Origin: Melastoma dodecandrum
Taxonomy: Eukaryota; Streptophyta; Magnoliopsida; Myrtales; Melastomataceae
Length of the DNA: 64,000 nucleotides
Assembly: GCA_029817715.1 (NCBI GenBank)
Contig: JARUPY010000088.1
Coordinates: 2,976,001 to 3,040,000 of the forward strand
Reading direction: 5' to 3'
In this document: one piece after another, positions 35,505 through 46,944 of the stretch
How positions within the stretch are numbered: position 1 is the first letter of the stretch
How the letters are laid out: every line of letters starts with the position of its first letter
The notes under the pieces: model-generated
What the model saw: the letters and a program-made list of their open reading frames with translations, nothing else
Database searches by the model: none
Told to the model about the DNA's origin: nothing
Position numbers and translations under genes: made by a program

Positions 35505-36500
35505 TTTAGGTCGGCTAACACCGGCCAAATTTCGATAAAACTTAAGGTGGGAAAATCATTTCGGCCTTATTTTTGGTGTCCGGATATATGACCAGGCCAA
35601 GCCCTAATCATTCTTACAAAAATATTGAATGATTGACATTCGGCATAACTTTGAAGTTCATTTCAAGTCTCCGACGGCTGACCCTACTTTTGTTTTCTTA
35701 AAATCGTTTCCCGGAAACTTATTGCTAGAAAACGAGAGTGACCGAAGAATTATTCATTAAAATATCCTCCAGGGGCATTAGATTTAAATTTTAATAAGTT
35801 TTGCCTTAATTCCTGAGAAAAACAAATGACGGATGCTTTGGAGTTTCCACAAACAATTCCAGGGCGATCATTTGTCGTAGCCTAAACTCAAGATGATTGA
35901 AAGAGAAAATAGTAAGAAATGGGTGCTAACAATGTCTTTTACGTATTGTATATTAAATTCGTATCCACTCTTTTCTGAACGTTTTGTTAATAACTTTTGT
36001 AGGCACGATTTCATGTTAGTGCGCGTAACTCGTGACATTCGACACGACTTTTATATTGTTAGACTACTCGGAAAGTGACTTGTGAACACAAAATGTAAGA
36101 CACTGGAGATACGATGTTTGAACTAGTGATATGAAACAGCTTCAAATAAAATAATATTTACCCAAGAAAAGGTTACCTAATCATTCGCTTTAGTTATATA
36201 ACATTCCTCTTCAGTTAGTAGATTTTATGGAGCTTTCGACCAGATTCTTCACGTAAAATTTTGAGCTAGTAGTCATTTCGCGAAGAAGTATCGTGCTTTA
36301 CGCTTACAACTTTGTTTTAAGGACTCATTATAACGTTGAGATATGAAATACTATTGTATATAATAAGGTTATGTTGTTTCATTTGTCCATCTAAACCCTT
36401 CGCATGAATTTCGTGATTAATAGATTGCACTATGTAGACATTAAAGTTTTCATTAGAAGGTTACTTGACCTAAATCCTGGCAGGGGATTCATATAAACTT

Positions 36501-38344
36501 GATTATCTGAAGGTATCCCCACTTTGTTTATGTACCATTTTTTGTACTAACCCACTTTTAAAATCTATATCAAACTTTGGAGAGAAACCAACTTACTCAA
36601 GTCACGATATGACACGTGAGTAGAATCCTTCGATATAAGGAGACATTCAGATTATGTAACCAACAAATTTAACACGTCTCTATGAATTTAATGGTTGTGC
36701 AGCATAATATAAAAGGATTTATGTTTGGAAAAAGACACGATCAATTCACCGACTCTTGCGCTCCCCCAAATTCAGAAACCATTCGTCACGCCCTGAAATG
36801 CTCTGTTATCACCATCACCGACCATCCATCTTTGAAAGTAGCCTTCACTAAAGGAGCCTGCGGTAGCCATAAATTACATCCCACTCGCCAGAGCACCCCA
36901 CCATCTTTCATTCTGTTTGTTTTCCTTTGTATCATCATTGGCAGTAAGTGTAGCATTCGGTTTGTAAAACTCTATTTTCGTAATTCAATTTACTTCCTTT
37001 GTATTCGTTTACTTCATACGGCGATCACGAAACCATAAAATAACCCTTTAATCGCACAATTCGATACATGTTACATAAAATACGTCAACGGGTAGGAACC
37101 GTAAAAGGATAAAGAGCTCACAATAAATGTTTGCTTCATTTAAGTGTAAAGAATGCGTTGGTAAAGAAAGAATGTGGAGGAGGTGATACCCAAATGCAAA
37201 GAATACATAGGTGAAAAAAAGAATATGGAAGACGAGGAAAAATGAATGTATACAAGTGTAAAGAATGATCCGATAAAAAAAAACCACTAAACCTTTGTGC
37301 ATGAAACATCATATACAGCTAGTGTGACATGTCTAGAGTATATTTGAACGTGCGGAAAAAACGTAAACGAACATGTCCAAACGTGCGAAACTCGGTCGTC
37401 TGCAACCAATATAGTGTTTTGTTCGAAACTCCTAGGGTAGGAACTCAAATTGAGCTTGGTTGGTCTTCGTCTTTAATGGGCCGAAGAGGTGAGACTCTGT
37501 TTAGACATCTCGAGAAGCACAAGAATAACGTTACTCGAGAATCGCGTCTCGAGAAGGCTACATGCATCGCGTAGCTCGGGACCTAGACCACAACTCGAGA
37601 AACTAAAAAATCTCAAGTTCTTTTAATTTAACCCACGATGATAGAACAGGACACGTGGCAGGTTCAGAGAAACCGTCCAAGATATGATGTGCATGGCTCC
37701 TACAAAATAGGAATCAGATCGTGCACACAATCTAAGGAGATCATGTAACAGATGAAGAATCACAACTGCAAGTTTCCAAGAACATAAAAGGGGGAAACAA
37801 TGACGAGACAAAGACGCCGAACGCAACTCAAATACAAAACTCAGATTTTTCTCTGTTTTTCTAGCATCCTGAAACCAACACCCTGAAACCACTTCACCTT
37901 CACTACGTTCGACCGCCGGTCCAGCAAGGTAGATTCCATTAAAGGGATTTGCCGTAGTCGCCGTTCATCCGCCGCCGTCCATTTGGAGCGTCCCGTTGTC
38001 GTCTTCCCGTTTCTTTTGTTGTATTTTCACTTCACGTCATGTCTATAAGTGTTGTCATGTAGTTCAGTACTTTTTAATCAATTTAAGCATTGTATTTTCC
38101 TTTTAACTTACGTTCATTTATTTTACAACGACCACACAAACACTATAAAATTCGATACGTGTAGCGGAGAACGAATTCCGCGTCTGGGCACAAGTTCGGT
38201 TGTCATATGCACGGTTGATATCCGTTCTTGGTATGAACGAGAGCATTGTAATAATATGTTATTGTGACATTCTGCTCTGGAGTCGTAGTAATGTCTATCC
38301 ATTCGGCCAATACGCGTCCAAATAATAATAATAATAAAGGGATT
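36501..38344. other. Spacer between the RING-H2 repeat units
   Basis: No gene seen. It holds the second copy of the AAAGAATGCGTTG repeat (37140-37275) and a stretch rich in CTCGAGAA words (37510-37600). An ACACGTGGCAG G-box-like word lies at about 37650. Confidence 0.5.
37140..37275. repeat. Dispersed repeat, copy 2 (AAAGAATGCGTTG motif)
   Basis: Shares GTAAAGAATGCGTTGGTAAA, the following GGAGGAGG segment and GCAAAGAATACATAGGTGAA with 31330-31510. It lies just outside unit A of the RING-H2 duplication. Confidence 0.6.
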
Positions 38345-38653
38345 GGTCTAAATTAGACAACTGTCTATGATTGAAGGACAACGTAGCCCCACCCTTTTTG
38401 TTTCTACATTCTTGTCCGCTGAAAACGTTGTCGCCGAGGCTTTCCCAAAATTGTGGCTTAGTTAAAGGCTATGACGAAATTAAGCATTTTAGATCACAAA
38501 TAATAACTGAAGAGTGAGCGTTTGATTGTAAATAGAGGATTCGGAACGTGTAATTCAGCAAATTACATGAATGAAAGAAAAAAAATAACCGACATGATTA
38601 ACATATATCAAGAGGTGATGTTGCACGTTCCATCAGCGATGGGCGTTCCGTCC

Positions 38654-39882
38654 TTATGACGGGGCCTGCTGCTGGCGATGTTGTTGGTCCCGGCAGAGGG
38701 GGCAAGTCGCTTGCCTCTTCAACCACTCGTCCACACAGTGGTCATGGAAGCAGTGATCGCACTTGGGCATTACTTTCACTGTGTCCTGCTCACGATAATC
38801 CCGTAGACATATCGCGCAAGTGTTCCCTAGACTGGGTTTATTCGACTGGGTAGTTTTCTCGCTTATTCGGATAGTAGGGTACGATGCGATTGCCGCAGCA
38901 TCCAATCCACTTGTCTCTGTCCCCATCGCCTGTTGTTGTTGTAATTGCCGATCTGCTGATGTGCCCAAGATGTGGTTGCCCTCCCGAGGACCGTTCCCTT
39001 GGGCCTGACGATGTCTTAAGTAGAAAGACAGTCCCAATATGATAAAGAACAATGGTATTACAATACCCATGATGATCTTCCCTGTTGGGCGGCCGGAAGA
39101 GTTTCCTGTCACGGACGGAAGTAGGTTTTAACACATGAACTTAGTCTCTGTTTTTCAAGGACAGAAATTCATCTCGCATACATACCGCGGGAAAATGGAT
39201 CGACACAGGTAATCTCCAGGGTCTTTTCATTTTTTAGCGCGCACTTTTGGAGACGCGCCACGCAAGATCCGCAAGCAGGTCGATCCCATGCTAAAGCAAC
39301 ATTCTGGACCAAAGAATCCACCCAGTCAGGAATGGTTGGTACCAGGACGCTCCGATTCGTGCACCCATGTGGCCACTGGTGGAGATCTTCCACAAATCGA
39401 TCCGTCGGTATTGCCATCACCGTATAGTTTGCATCGCTGAGGCACGTAGTGTAGAAGTTCCACCAAACCTCTTTATCCAAATTGTTGGAACAGTTTAGGA
39501 GTGTGAAGTCCCTCTTGTAGCTTGCTGGCCTAAGGACGGACCCAGATGTGTCAAACCCGTCCAACTGTCTGAGAAGGCATCCGTGAGGGTCGGACTTGGA
39601 CAGCAAGATCATTTGCCCGACAAAATCGATCAACTCCACCTTGAAATCTCCGAGCCGTGGCAGGTTAATGATGGTCTGGTTACTGCCATCACATGATAAG
39701 TCGAAACCCGGGTAACCACATCTCTCATCTTGGTGGCCCATCAGTCGAAAAGGGAAACGGATGAACGGTTCACCAGTGGCGCAAAGATCGGACGAGCACG
39801 CGACTTTTGCCGAAGCTTGTGGAAGGGGACAGCCGACGAATAAAGTGAGGAGGAAAGGGAGGAACAACTGGAGGGCAGCCAT
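38654..39882 (-). CDS. RING-H2 E3 ubiquitin ligase, ATL20/21-like (copy B)
   Basis: Two exons, 39186-39882 and 38654-39105, give 382 aa from ATG 39882. Order and motifs are those of copy A: signal peptide, Cys-rich GUB_WAK region, CGSCVARLQKC motif, membrane helix (IIMGIVIPLFFIILGLSFYL) and C3H2C3 RING (CAICLRDYREQD, CFHDHCVDEWL, CPLC). Compared with copy A it has a net four extra codons in exon 1, including WWNFYTTC in the middle and PFSRG at the exon end. Changes also occur in the ectodomain (SDLCATGEPFIRF versus SDLCALGEPIIRF). The RING is almost unchanged. Both copies are intact, so they may be functional paralogues with diverging ectodomains. The gene lies about 1.1 kb from the copia element on its 5' side, which could affect expression. 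Confidence 0.9.
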
Positions 39883-39931
39883 GATTATGATCGGGGTGTT
39901 CCGATGTGATGATGGATACGAGGAAGAAGAA

Positions 39932-39939
39932 TATTTATA
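39932..39939 (-). promoter_or_regulatory. TATA box of RING-H2 copy B
   Basis: TATAAATA on the minus strand, 50 bases upstream of the ATG at 39882, identical in spacing to copy A. Confidence 0.75.
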
Positions 39940-40988
39940 TTTAGGTCGGCTAACAACGGCCAAATTTCGATAAAACTTAAGGTGGAAAATTTATCTTGGC
40001 TTTGTTCTTGTTGTCTGGATATATGACTAGACCAAGTCCTAGTCTTTCTTATCAAATGAATGATTGACATTCGGCATAACTCTAAAAGTTCATTTCAAGT
40101 CTACCCACGGTTTACCCCTCTTTTCTTTTGTCAAAATCATTTCCCGGAAAAGTATTGCTAGAAAACGAGGGTGACCGAAGAATTATGTATTAAAACCCAC
40201 AAGAGGCATTAGATTTACTTCTAACATCTTGTTCCCCCTAAATGTAAAGAAGTTTTGTCTTCATTCCTGACAAAAGAAAAAATGACTGGATGCTTCAAGA
40301 GGAGGGAGTAATGGAGTTTCTGCAAACATTTTTCCTTCTTCTATAATTTAAACTCCGGCAAATTCCATGGCGATAATTGGAAAGGAAAAGAGTAAGAATT
40401 TGGGCAAGGAGTAAGAAATAGGTATATTAAAATTCTTGTCCACTCTTTTCTGAACGTTTTGTCAATAATTTTTGTGGGTTTGATTCATGTTAGTGCGTGT
40501 AACTCATGACATTCGACACAACTTTTTTGTCGTTAGACTACTCAGAAAGCAACTTGTGGAGCACACAAAAGTAAGACATTGGAGATACGATGTTTGAACT
40601 TGTGATATTAATCGGTTTCAAATAAAATAATATTTACCTAAGAAAAGGTCACCTAATCATTCGATTTAGTTATATAACATTCCTTTTCGGTCAGTAGATA
40701 TTTATAGAGCTTTCGACCATAGTTTACACGTAAAATTTCAAGCTACTAGTCATTTCGGGTTCAATTTAAGGATCTATCGTGCTTTTTGCTTACAACTTTG
40801 ATTTAAGGACTCATTATACTGTTGAGATATGAAATACTATTGTACATAATAAGATTATGTTATTTCATTTATCCAGCTAAACCCTTCGCATGAGTTCTCG
40901 TGATTAATGGATTGCATTATGTAGACATTAGAGTTTTCAATATAAGGTTATTCGACCTAAATCGTGACAAGGGATTCATATTAAGCCT

Positions 40989-42860
40989 TGTTGACCTTAG
41001 TTTTGATGAAGAGAAATACGTTGCTGTATCGCTTGAGATGTGTGTTGCTACAGTACAGCAAAGCTATACTGCATTACTGCGTTACAATTACCTAAATGAA
41101 GGAATAATTATTATTCCAACTTGATTATTGTGATTTTATCATATTTAATGGTAAATTACATTAAATCAGATGATTACGTTTGGGGATTAGATGGCTATGT
41201 TTGGAGATATTTGAAAATGGAATATCTAATTATAGCAACATTTTCTATCCTAACTTATCTCTACGACTATTTTAGATTAATGATATTTCTTTTTTGTCGA
41301 TGATAATGATTAGTATAACAATCGACAAAGATTATACGAATTAGGAAAGTTGACAAAGATTTCCTTCCTTCTTGGTCGTTATGTCCATTGAGCAGCTGTC
41401 CGCTAATCCAGATTACAGCTTGCTGAAGGCTCATATATGGGAAACGAATTATTTGTTTCATTCCCTATTAGTATCATATGACAGTTTTACATCAAACAAC
41501 GAATTTGTGTGGTGTATGTAGTTTTCCAAAGTTAGTGTGATCTGTGTGAAGATTTGAGGAGCTATGTGAGCTGTGTGTTCGATGGAGAACGGAATGTGCT
41601 AAGTGATCGCCTGGTTCTTACCTCTTGCAATCTGCGTGTGGAAGTGCCAAGGGCTGTGTGCTACATTGGTCTTTGTGAGAGGGACTTTGTCTCCTCGGTA
41701 CGTTCAACGAGCGGCTGACGAATCGTCTAAGGGAAGCTAAGTGAATACATGTGCTGATTGCAGTAACCAGTTATTGACTCATCGGCAAGAAGTAGTTCTT
41801 GTCGTATCTTTTTGCAGGGAAGTCTCGAGCCTACGGAGTTTGAGCAATGAGACACGCACTTGCCGGTGTGCGCCAGAAGTCTCGTACCTGGAGGGTAGAG
41901 TAGGAGTTGGGAACGCCGCCGGAGTGGAAAGAGGTCCTCTCGGGTACAGGGGTGCTGTGCAGAAGCCTCGACCTCCTGATAAGGGGGACAGTCGAGCAGG
42001 TTGCGTGGAAGCCGCCGGAGTTGAAAATTCCACCCTAGGCACTAGGTGTGCAATGTAGTGAGTCACAGGTGTGGTAACCGTGCACGTATGAACTGAGTGT
42101 AGGACGGATATCGGGACTTCGCTGTGTGAGAAGTCAGGTTCTGTTGTGTAAGCGACCAATCTCTTTGCTGTTCTAAGTGACTATCTTTGTGGTTGTCTCT
42201 TAAGTACCTACAGGCTCATCTTGAGAAGAGACAGAAACTGTGTGGAAATCCTCTGTTGAGCTATTAAGTGCTGAAGTATTCCTCTATTGTGAAACAGAAA
42301 CGAGCTGCTCTCAGAGAAGTCATTCTTCACCGTTATGAATCATTTGTGAAGATTTATACTTCAACATAACGTTGTCTTTGCGCTTTGATACACAGGCTTA
42401 CACCTAACCGACAACGTGCTGTGTGGAAATCCTTTGAGCAATCAACTGCTAAGTGTGAGTATCATTCTGCTGGAAACGAGAAGACGTTCATTGTGTGAGG
42501 AGTTGATCGTCCCAAGAGTGATCTCTCCTCTTGTAAAGGATTCTAAATCTCACTTTGTGAGACACCGAAAGCCTAGAGCAAGGGCTCTTTGCACCCATTA
42601 TATTTATATAGTGGAATCACCTCTACGGAAAGTGAACGTAAGTCGATTAAGGTCGAACCACTATAAACTAATGTGTCCATTACGATCGTGGAAACACTCG
42701 TACGAAAATCTACTCGATCAAATTGTAATCGTTGCAGCGAAGCATATCTCACTTCTGAGAAACGCTCTGCTTACAGTACGCTTCCTCTAATACTGAGAAA
42801 GGGCAAAAAAGATACAATCACTAATTCACCTCCCTCTTAGTGTGCCGGAACGATCCAACA
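40989..42860 (+). repeat. Left LTR (1872 bp)
   Basis: Begins TGTTGACCTTAGTTTTGATG and ends GATCCAACA. A region at about 42640-42680 (GTCGATTAAGGTCGAACC then CTATAAACT) probably holds the downstream end of the transcript control region. It is about 430 bp longer than the right LTR because 42085-42590 has no counterpart there. Confidence 0.9.
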
Positions 42861-42862
42861 AT

Positions 42863-42874
42863 TGGTATCAGAGC
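42863..42874 (+). other. Primer binding site, tRNA-iMet type
   Basis: TGGTATCAGAGC, two bases inside the left LTR, matches the complement of the initiator tRNA-Met 3' end used by most plant copia elements. Confidence 0.9.
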
Positions 42875-43017
42875 GGGTTTGCTGGAAAGCTTTCTGTGTG
42901 ATTGCTAGTACAGAACTTCGTTCCTGTACCTAAGGATTATAACAGCGTGTTGCTGAAAGTTTTACAATAAGCACAGTAAGGTGCTGCTGAGTTGTAAGAA
43001 CTCATAACTGAGCAAAA

Positions 43018-44880
43018 ATGTCGATGCTCTTAATTGATGGTCATACCGAACGTCCCCCGCTCTTTGTAGGACAACACTTCTCATATTGGGAAGTGAGAAT
43101 TGAGTTGTTCATTAGAGCAAAAGAAGCCGATTGCTGGCAGATTATAATGGAAGGAGACCTTATGGTTCTTCCACCAAATCCCAGCGATACTCGGCATGAA
43201 ATTGAAAGAAAGACAACCATCTCTCTCAATACTAAAGCAAGGCACTACTTAGTGTGCGCTCTTGCTAGAAATGAATTTAATCGCGTTTCCACTTGTAACT
43301 GCGAAAGGAATGTGGGATAGACTTGCTTTGCTCTATGATGGAACAGAACAAGTCAAAGAATCCAAAGTGAATGTATTAGTAACTCAATACGAAGCATTCA
43401 AAATGAAAAAGGATGAGTCGATAAATCAAATGTTTGATAGACTCACCGAAATCACTAATGCTACGGAATCACTTGGCAAAGCTATTTCTAATTCTGAGTT
43501 GTTCAGAAAAATACTTCGCTCATTACCTAAATCTTGGGAAGGCAAGAAAACGGTAATTGAAGAAGCTATAGACTTGACGAACTTAAGTCTTCAACAACTA
43601 CTTGGTTCTCTTGTCGCTTACGAGAATGAGAACAGGCTTGCTGAAGAAAAGAAGTCGAATGTTGCTGCATTTAAAGGGAGTGTTGAAATCTCCGATGAAT
43701 CTGAGGATGAATCTTCATCTGATTCTGAGGACGAAATCTCCTTAATGGCTAGGAAATTTAAGAAGTAGCTTCGCAAAACTCGTTTCAAGCAAAAGCGAGA
43801 TGCTAAAAAGAAAAATACAAAACCACACCAAAGTAAAAGTGGTGTGTGCTATGAGTGTAACAAACCTGGTCTGTGACTAGATTGCTCATTATTAATTGAG
43901 AAGGGTAAACCTTCAAAATACAGGAAAAATGCCATGATGGCATCTTGGAGTGATAGTGATGAAGAATCATATCAGAATTGCGAAACAGCAAACATTTGCT
44001 ATATGGCGCAAACTGATGCTGAAACTGAGAAGGTAAATGTTTTCTCTTCCTCTGATCTATCTACTGAAGATATTGAGAATCATTTCTCAGAACTCTATGA
44101 CAAACTTGAGTCGTTGACCGCAAATAATAAGGCTCTCAAGAAGAAGAATAAACTCTTGAGTGCTGAGAACGCTTTTCTTAAGGAAGAGTTATCAGCAAAG
44201 GCTAAGAATGCGGTAAAGCAACTTTCTCACTCTAAATCAAAGATTGAGGAACTGCAATAGCAACTCAGTTCTGTGCACAACAAAACTGATTTATGTTTGC
44301 ATAAGATGCATGATTCTGAAAATGAGAAACTTCCACATCATGGGAAATATATTCCTCCTCTTGTCAGGAATGGTAATTCTCATTATATTATTCAAAGGCT
44401 ACCTAGGTTTGCTATTATTGTAGGAAACCGGATCATTTGATTAAAAATTGCCAGATCAGGTGAAATGAAATGCATGACATTACTTCTAAAGTTGTTGGTT
44501 CTATTGTTAAATGGAAACAACGACTTACTTAACTTCTTTCTCTATTTCAGGAATGCTTTAAGTCCATTGCTAAGGACCATGTATGGTACTTAGATAGTGG
44601 TTGCTCGAGGCACATGTCAGAAGATGTCTCCCTATTTTCTACACTGGTTTTCCAGGATGGTGGTGTTGTTACTTTTGGTGATAATGGAAAATGGATGGTT
44701 AAAGGAACATGAACCATTTGTTGTTCTGACTCCCTAACCATTGAAGGAGTTCTTTATGTTAAAGGCCTCCAACACAACTTGATCAGTATTAGTCAATTGT
44801 GTGATAAAGGTTATCGGGTTTCTTTCGATGAAGGAACATGCAACGTTTCACGGGATGATGTTACTTGCTTCACGGGATGA
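43018..44880 (+). pseudogene. copia gag-protease, truncated and broken
   Basis: ATG 43018 opens a gag (LFVGQHFSYWEVRIELFI). The frame shifts near 43290 into MWDRLALLYDGTEQVKE of the UBN2 gag domain. A stop after SLMARKFKK is followed by a damaged knuckle (CYECNKPG, then a lost HxxxxC end). A coiled-coil segment (KLESLTANNKALKKKNKLL) lies at about 44060-44260. Near 44410 another zinc knuckle (CRKPDHLIKNC) and at 44578 the aspartic protease region (WYLDSGCSRHM) are in yet other frames. Pre-integrase similarity (LQHNLISISQLCDKGYRVSF) stops near 44850. There are several stops and frameshifts and no pol domains beyond this point. Confidence 0.8.
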
Positions 44881-45484
44881 TGTTACACGAGAGATTGATG
44901 CCTCTGTGCATGGCAAGACTGCTTCTGCTGAAACGTAGAGGCATGTTTAACGCGAGACGGTGATTGCTGATTCAAAGGTCGATGCCTCTTACTCCAAGCT
45001 CATGAGCAAAATCTGTGAGGAAATCAATTTCACCAGGCGCTGTCTCCTGGAAAGGATGGACGGTTTTGGTGAAAGACCGGCAAAGCATGGGAAGATGACT
45101 GAGGAAATGATGGCTATTGTCAAGGAACTCCCACGTGAGGATTGAGATGACTCTCCTTTCTGTGGTTTCTCCCGTTAAGAGCTATGTCTCTTTAGTTTGA
45201 ATATTTGTGTTACTATGGGTTGAGTAACTCCCCACTAGTTTCCAAATGATGTTTGAACAATGCTTGGATGTCATGCAATTTTTGCTGCACCCGTAAATAT
45301 GCAATTTGTTTTTATCCTCAACTTATTTTTTGATGTGACAAAAAGAGAGAGAAGTGCATGTGTTAAGGGGGAGCAAGCTTAATCAAGCTTAATTCTCTCA
45401 AGCTCTAAAACTCATGTGTTAAGGGGGAGTAAACATAATTCTCTCAAGCTCTTTCCTTTCAGTTTTTAGTTTCGTTATCATCAG
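44881..45484 (+). other. Post-deletion tail before the polypurine tract
   Basis: The sequence after the pre-integrase break. A 61-codon frame (44960-45145) has no known domain. At 45357-45460, TGTGTTAAGGGGGAG and CTCTCAAGCTCT occur twice, giving a duplicated purine-rich tract. Confidence 0.5.
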
Positions 45485-45496
45485 AAAGGGGGAGAA
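45485..45496 (+). other. Polypurine tract
   Basis: AAAGGGGGAGAA directly abuts the TGTTGACC start of the right LTR. Confidence 0.85.
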
Positions 45497-46939
45497 TGTT
45501 GACCTTAGTTTTGATGATGAGAAATGCATTGCTGTATTGCTTGAGAAGTGTGTTGCTATACTACAGCAAAGCTGTACTGCATTATTGCGTTACAATTACC
45601 TAAATGAAGGAATAATTATTATTCCAACTTGATTATTGTGATTTTATCATATTTAATGATAAATTACATTATTGTAATCGGATGACTACGTTTGGGGATT
45701 AATGGCTATGTTTGGAGATATTTGAACATGGAATCTCTAATTATAGATGGTTATGCTTTACAACCATTTAGGATTAACGATATTTATGTTTTGTCGATGA
45801 TAATGATTAGGATAATAATCAGATATCGTTATGATGATGATTGGATCAGATTATACGAATTAGGAAAGTTGACAAAGATTTCCTTCCTTCTTGGTCGTTA
45901 TGACCGTTGAGCAGCTCTCCGTTGATCCATATTACAGCTTGTGAAAGATGATATTTGGGAAACGAATTGTTTGTTTCATTCCCTATTAATACCAAACGAC
46001 AGTAATACATCCAACAACGAATCTGTGTGGTCTGTGTGGTTGTCCAAAGTCAGTGTGATCTGTGTGAAGCTTTGAGGAACTGTGTGAGCTGTGTGTTCGG
46101 TGGAGAACGGAAGGTGCTAAGTGATCGCCTGGTTCTAACCTCTTGCAATCTACGTGTGGGAGTGCCAAGGTTTGTGTGCCACCTTGGTCGTCGTGAGAGG
46201 GACTGTGTGTCCTCGGTGTGTTCAACGAGCGGCTGGCGAATCTTCTAAGGGAAGCTAAGTATATACCTGTGCTGATTGCAGTAACCAGTTGCTGAACCAT
46301 TGGCAAGAAGCCGTTCTTGTCGTGTCTTTCTGCAGGGAAGTCTCGAGCCTACGGAGTTTGAGCAGTAAGACATGCACATACGGGTGCACGCCAAAAGTCT
46401 CGTGCCTACAGGGTAGAGCAGGAGTTGGGAACGCCGCCGGAGTGGAAAAAGGTCCTCCCGAGCACAAGGGTGCTATGCAGAAGCCTCGACCTCCTGATAC
46501 AGAGGGACAGTATAGTTGGTTGCATGGGAGCCGCCGGAGCTGAAAATTCCATCCTATGCACTGGGTGTGTAGTGCAATGAGTCACGGCTGTGGTAACCGT
46601 GCACGTCTGAATTGAAAGGTGGGATATAGTAGGCTTTGGGTATCTCAACAAATGGGTACAAATGAACCCATTATATTTATATAGTGGAATCACCTCTACA
46701 GTGAAAGGTGGACGTAGGTCGATTAAGGATGAACCACTATAAACTACTGTGTCCATTACGATCGTGCAAACACTCGTACGGAAACCTACTCGATCAAATC
46801 GTAATGGCTACAGCGAAGCAGATCTCATTCTAAGAAACACTCTGCTGTGGTACAGTACGCTTCCGCTTATACTGAGAAAGGGCGAAAAAGTTACAATCAC
46901 TAATTCACCCCCCTCTAAATGCGCCTGAATGATCCAACA
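45497..46939 (+). repeat. Right LTR (1443 bp)
   Basis: Begins TGTTGACCTTAGTTTTGATG and ends GATCCAACA, like the left LTR. Around 46612-46668 it carries a short unrelated stretch where the left LTR has about 500 bp, the signature of an indel after or during insertion. Confidence 0.9.
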
Positions 46940-46944
46940 AGCCT

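Larger units (their letters stand above)
33920..36500 (-). repeat. Segmental duplication, unit A (RING-H2 gene plus flanks)
   Basis: Matches unit B at 38345-40988 across the downstream flank (from TAAATTAGACAA), the two exons, the intron, the TATA region and about 1 kb of upstream DNA. The match fades near 36490 (GGGATTCATATAAACTTG), the same place where unit B is cut by the copia element. Confidence 0.85.
38345..40988 (-). repeat. Segmental duplication, unit B (RING-H2 gene plus flanks)
   Basis: Second unit of the duplication described at 33920-36500. Its outer (upstream) end is interrupted at 40988 by the copia retrotransposon, so the original length cannot be read. Confidence 0.85.
40989..46939 (+). 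mobile_element. SIRE-like Ty1/copia retrotransposon, internally deleted
   Basis: Bounded by a perfect 5-bp target duplication AGCCT (40984-40988 and 46940-46944). LTRs start TGTTGACC and end CCAACA. A tRNA-Met primer site follows the left LTR and a polypurine tract precedes the right one. The internal part (42861-45496) codes only for gag, protease and the start of the pre-integrase region. Integrase, reverse transcriptase and RNase H are absent, so any movement would need help from another element. The long LTRs, and a gag with zinc knuckle plus coiled coil, suggest the SIRE/Maximus lineage (inference). Confidence 0.9.

Noticed and set aside
35448..35528. N-terminal extension of the RING-H2 copy A protein
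   Set aside because: The frame begins with TTG, has no ATG that suits and overlaps the TATA box; the ATG at 35447 gives a clean signal peptide. The same holds for copy B.
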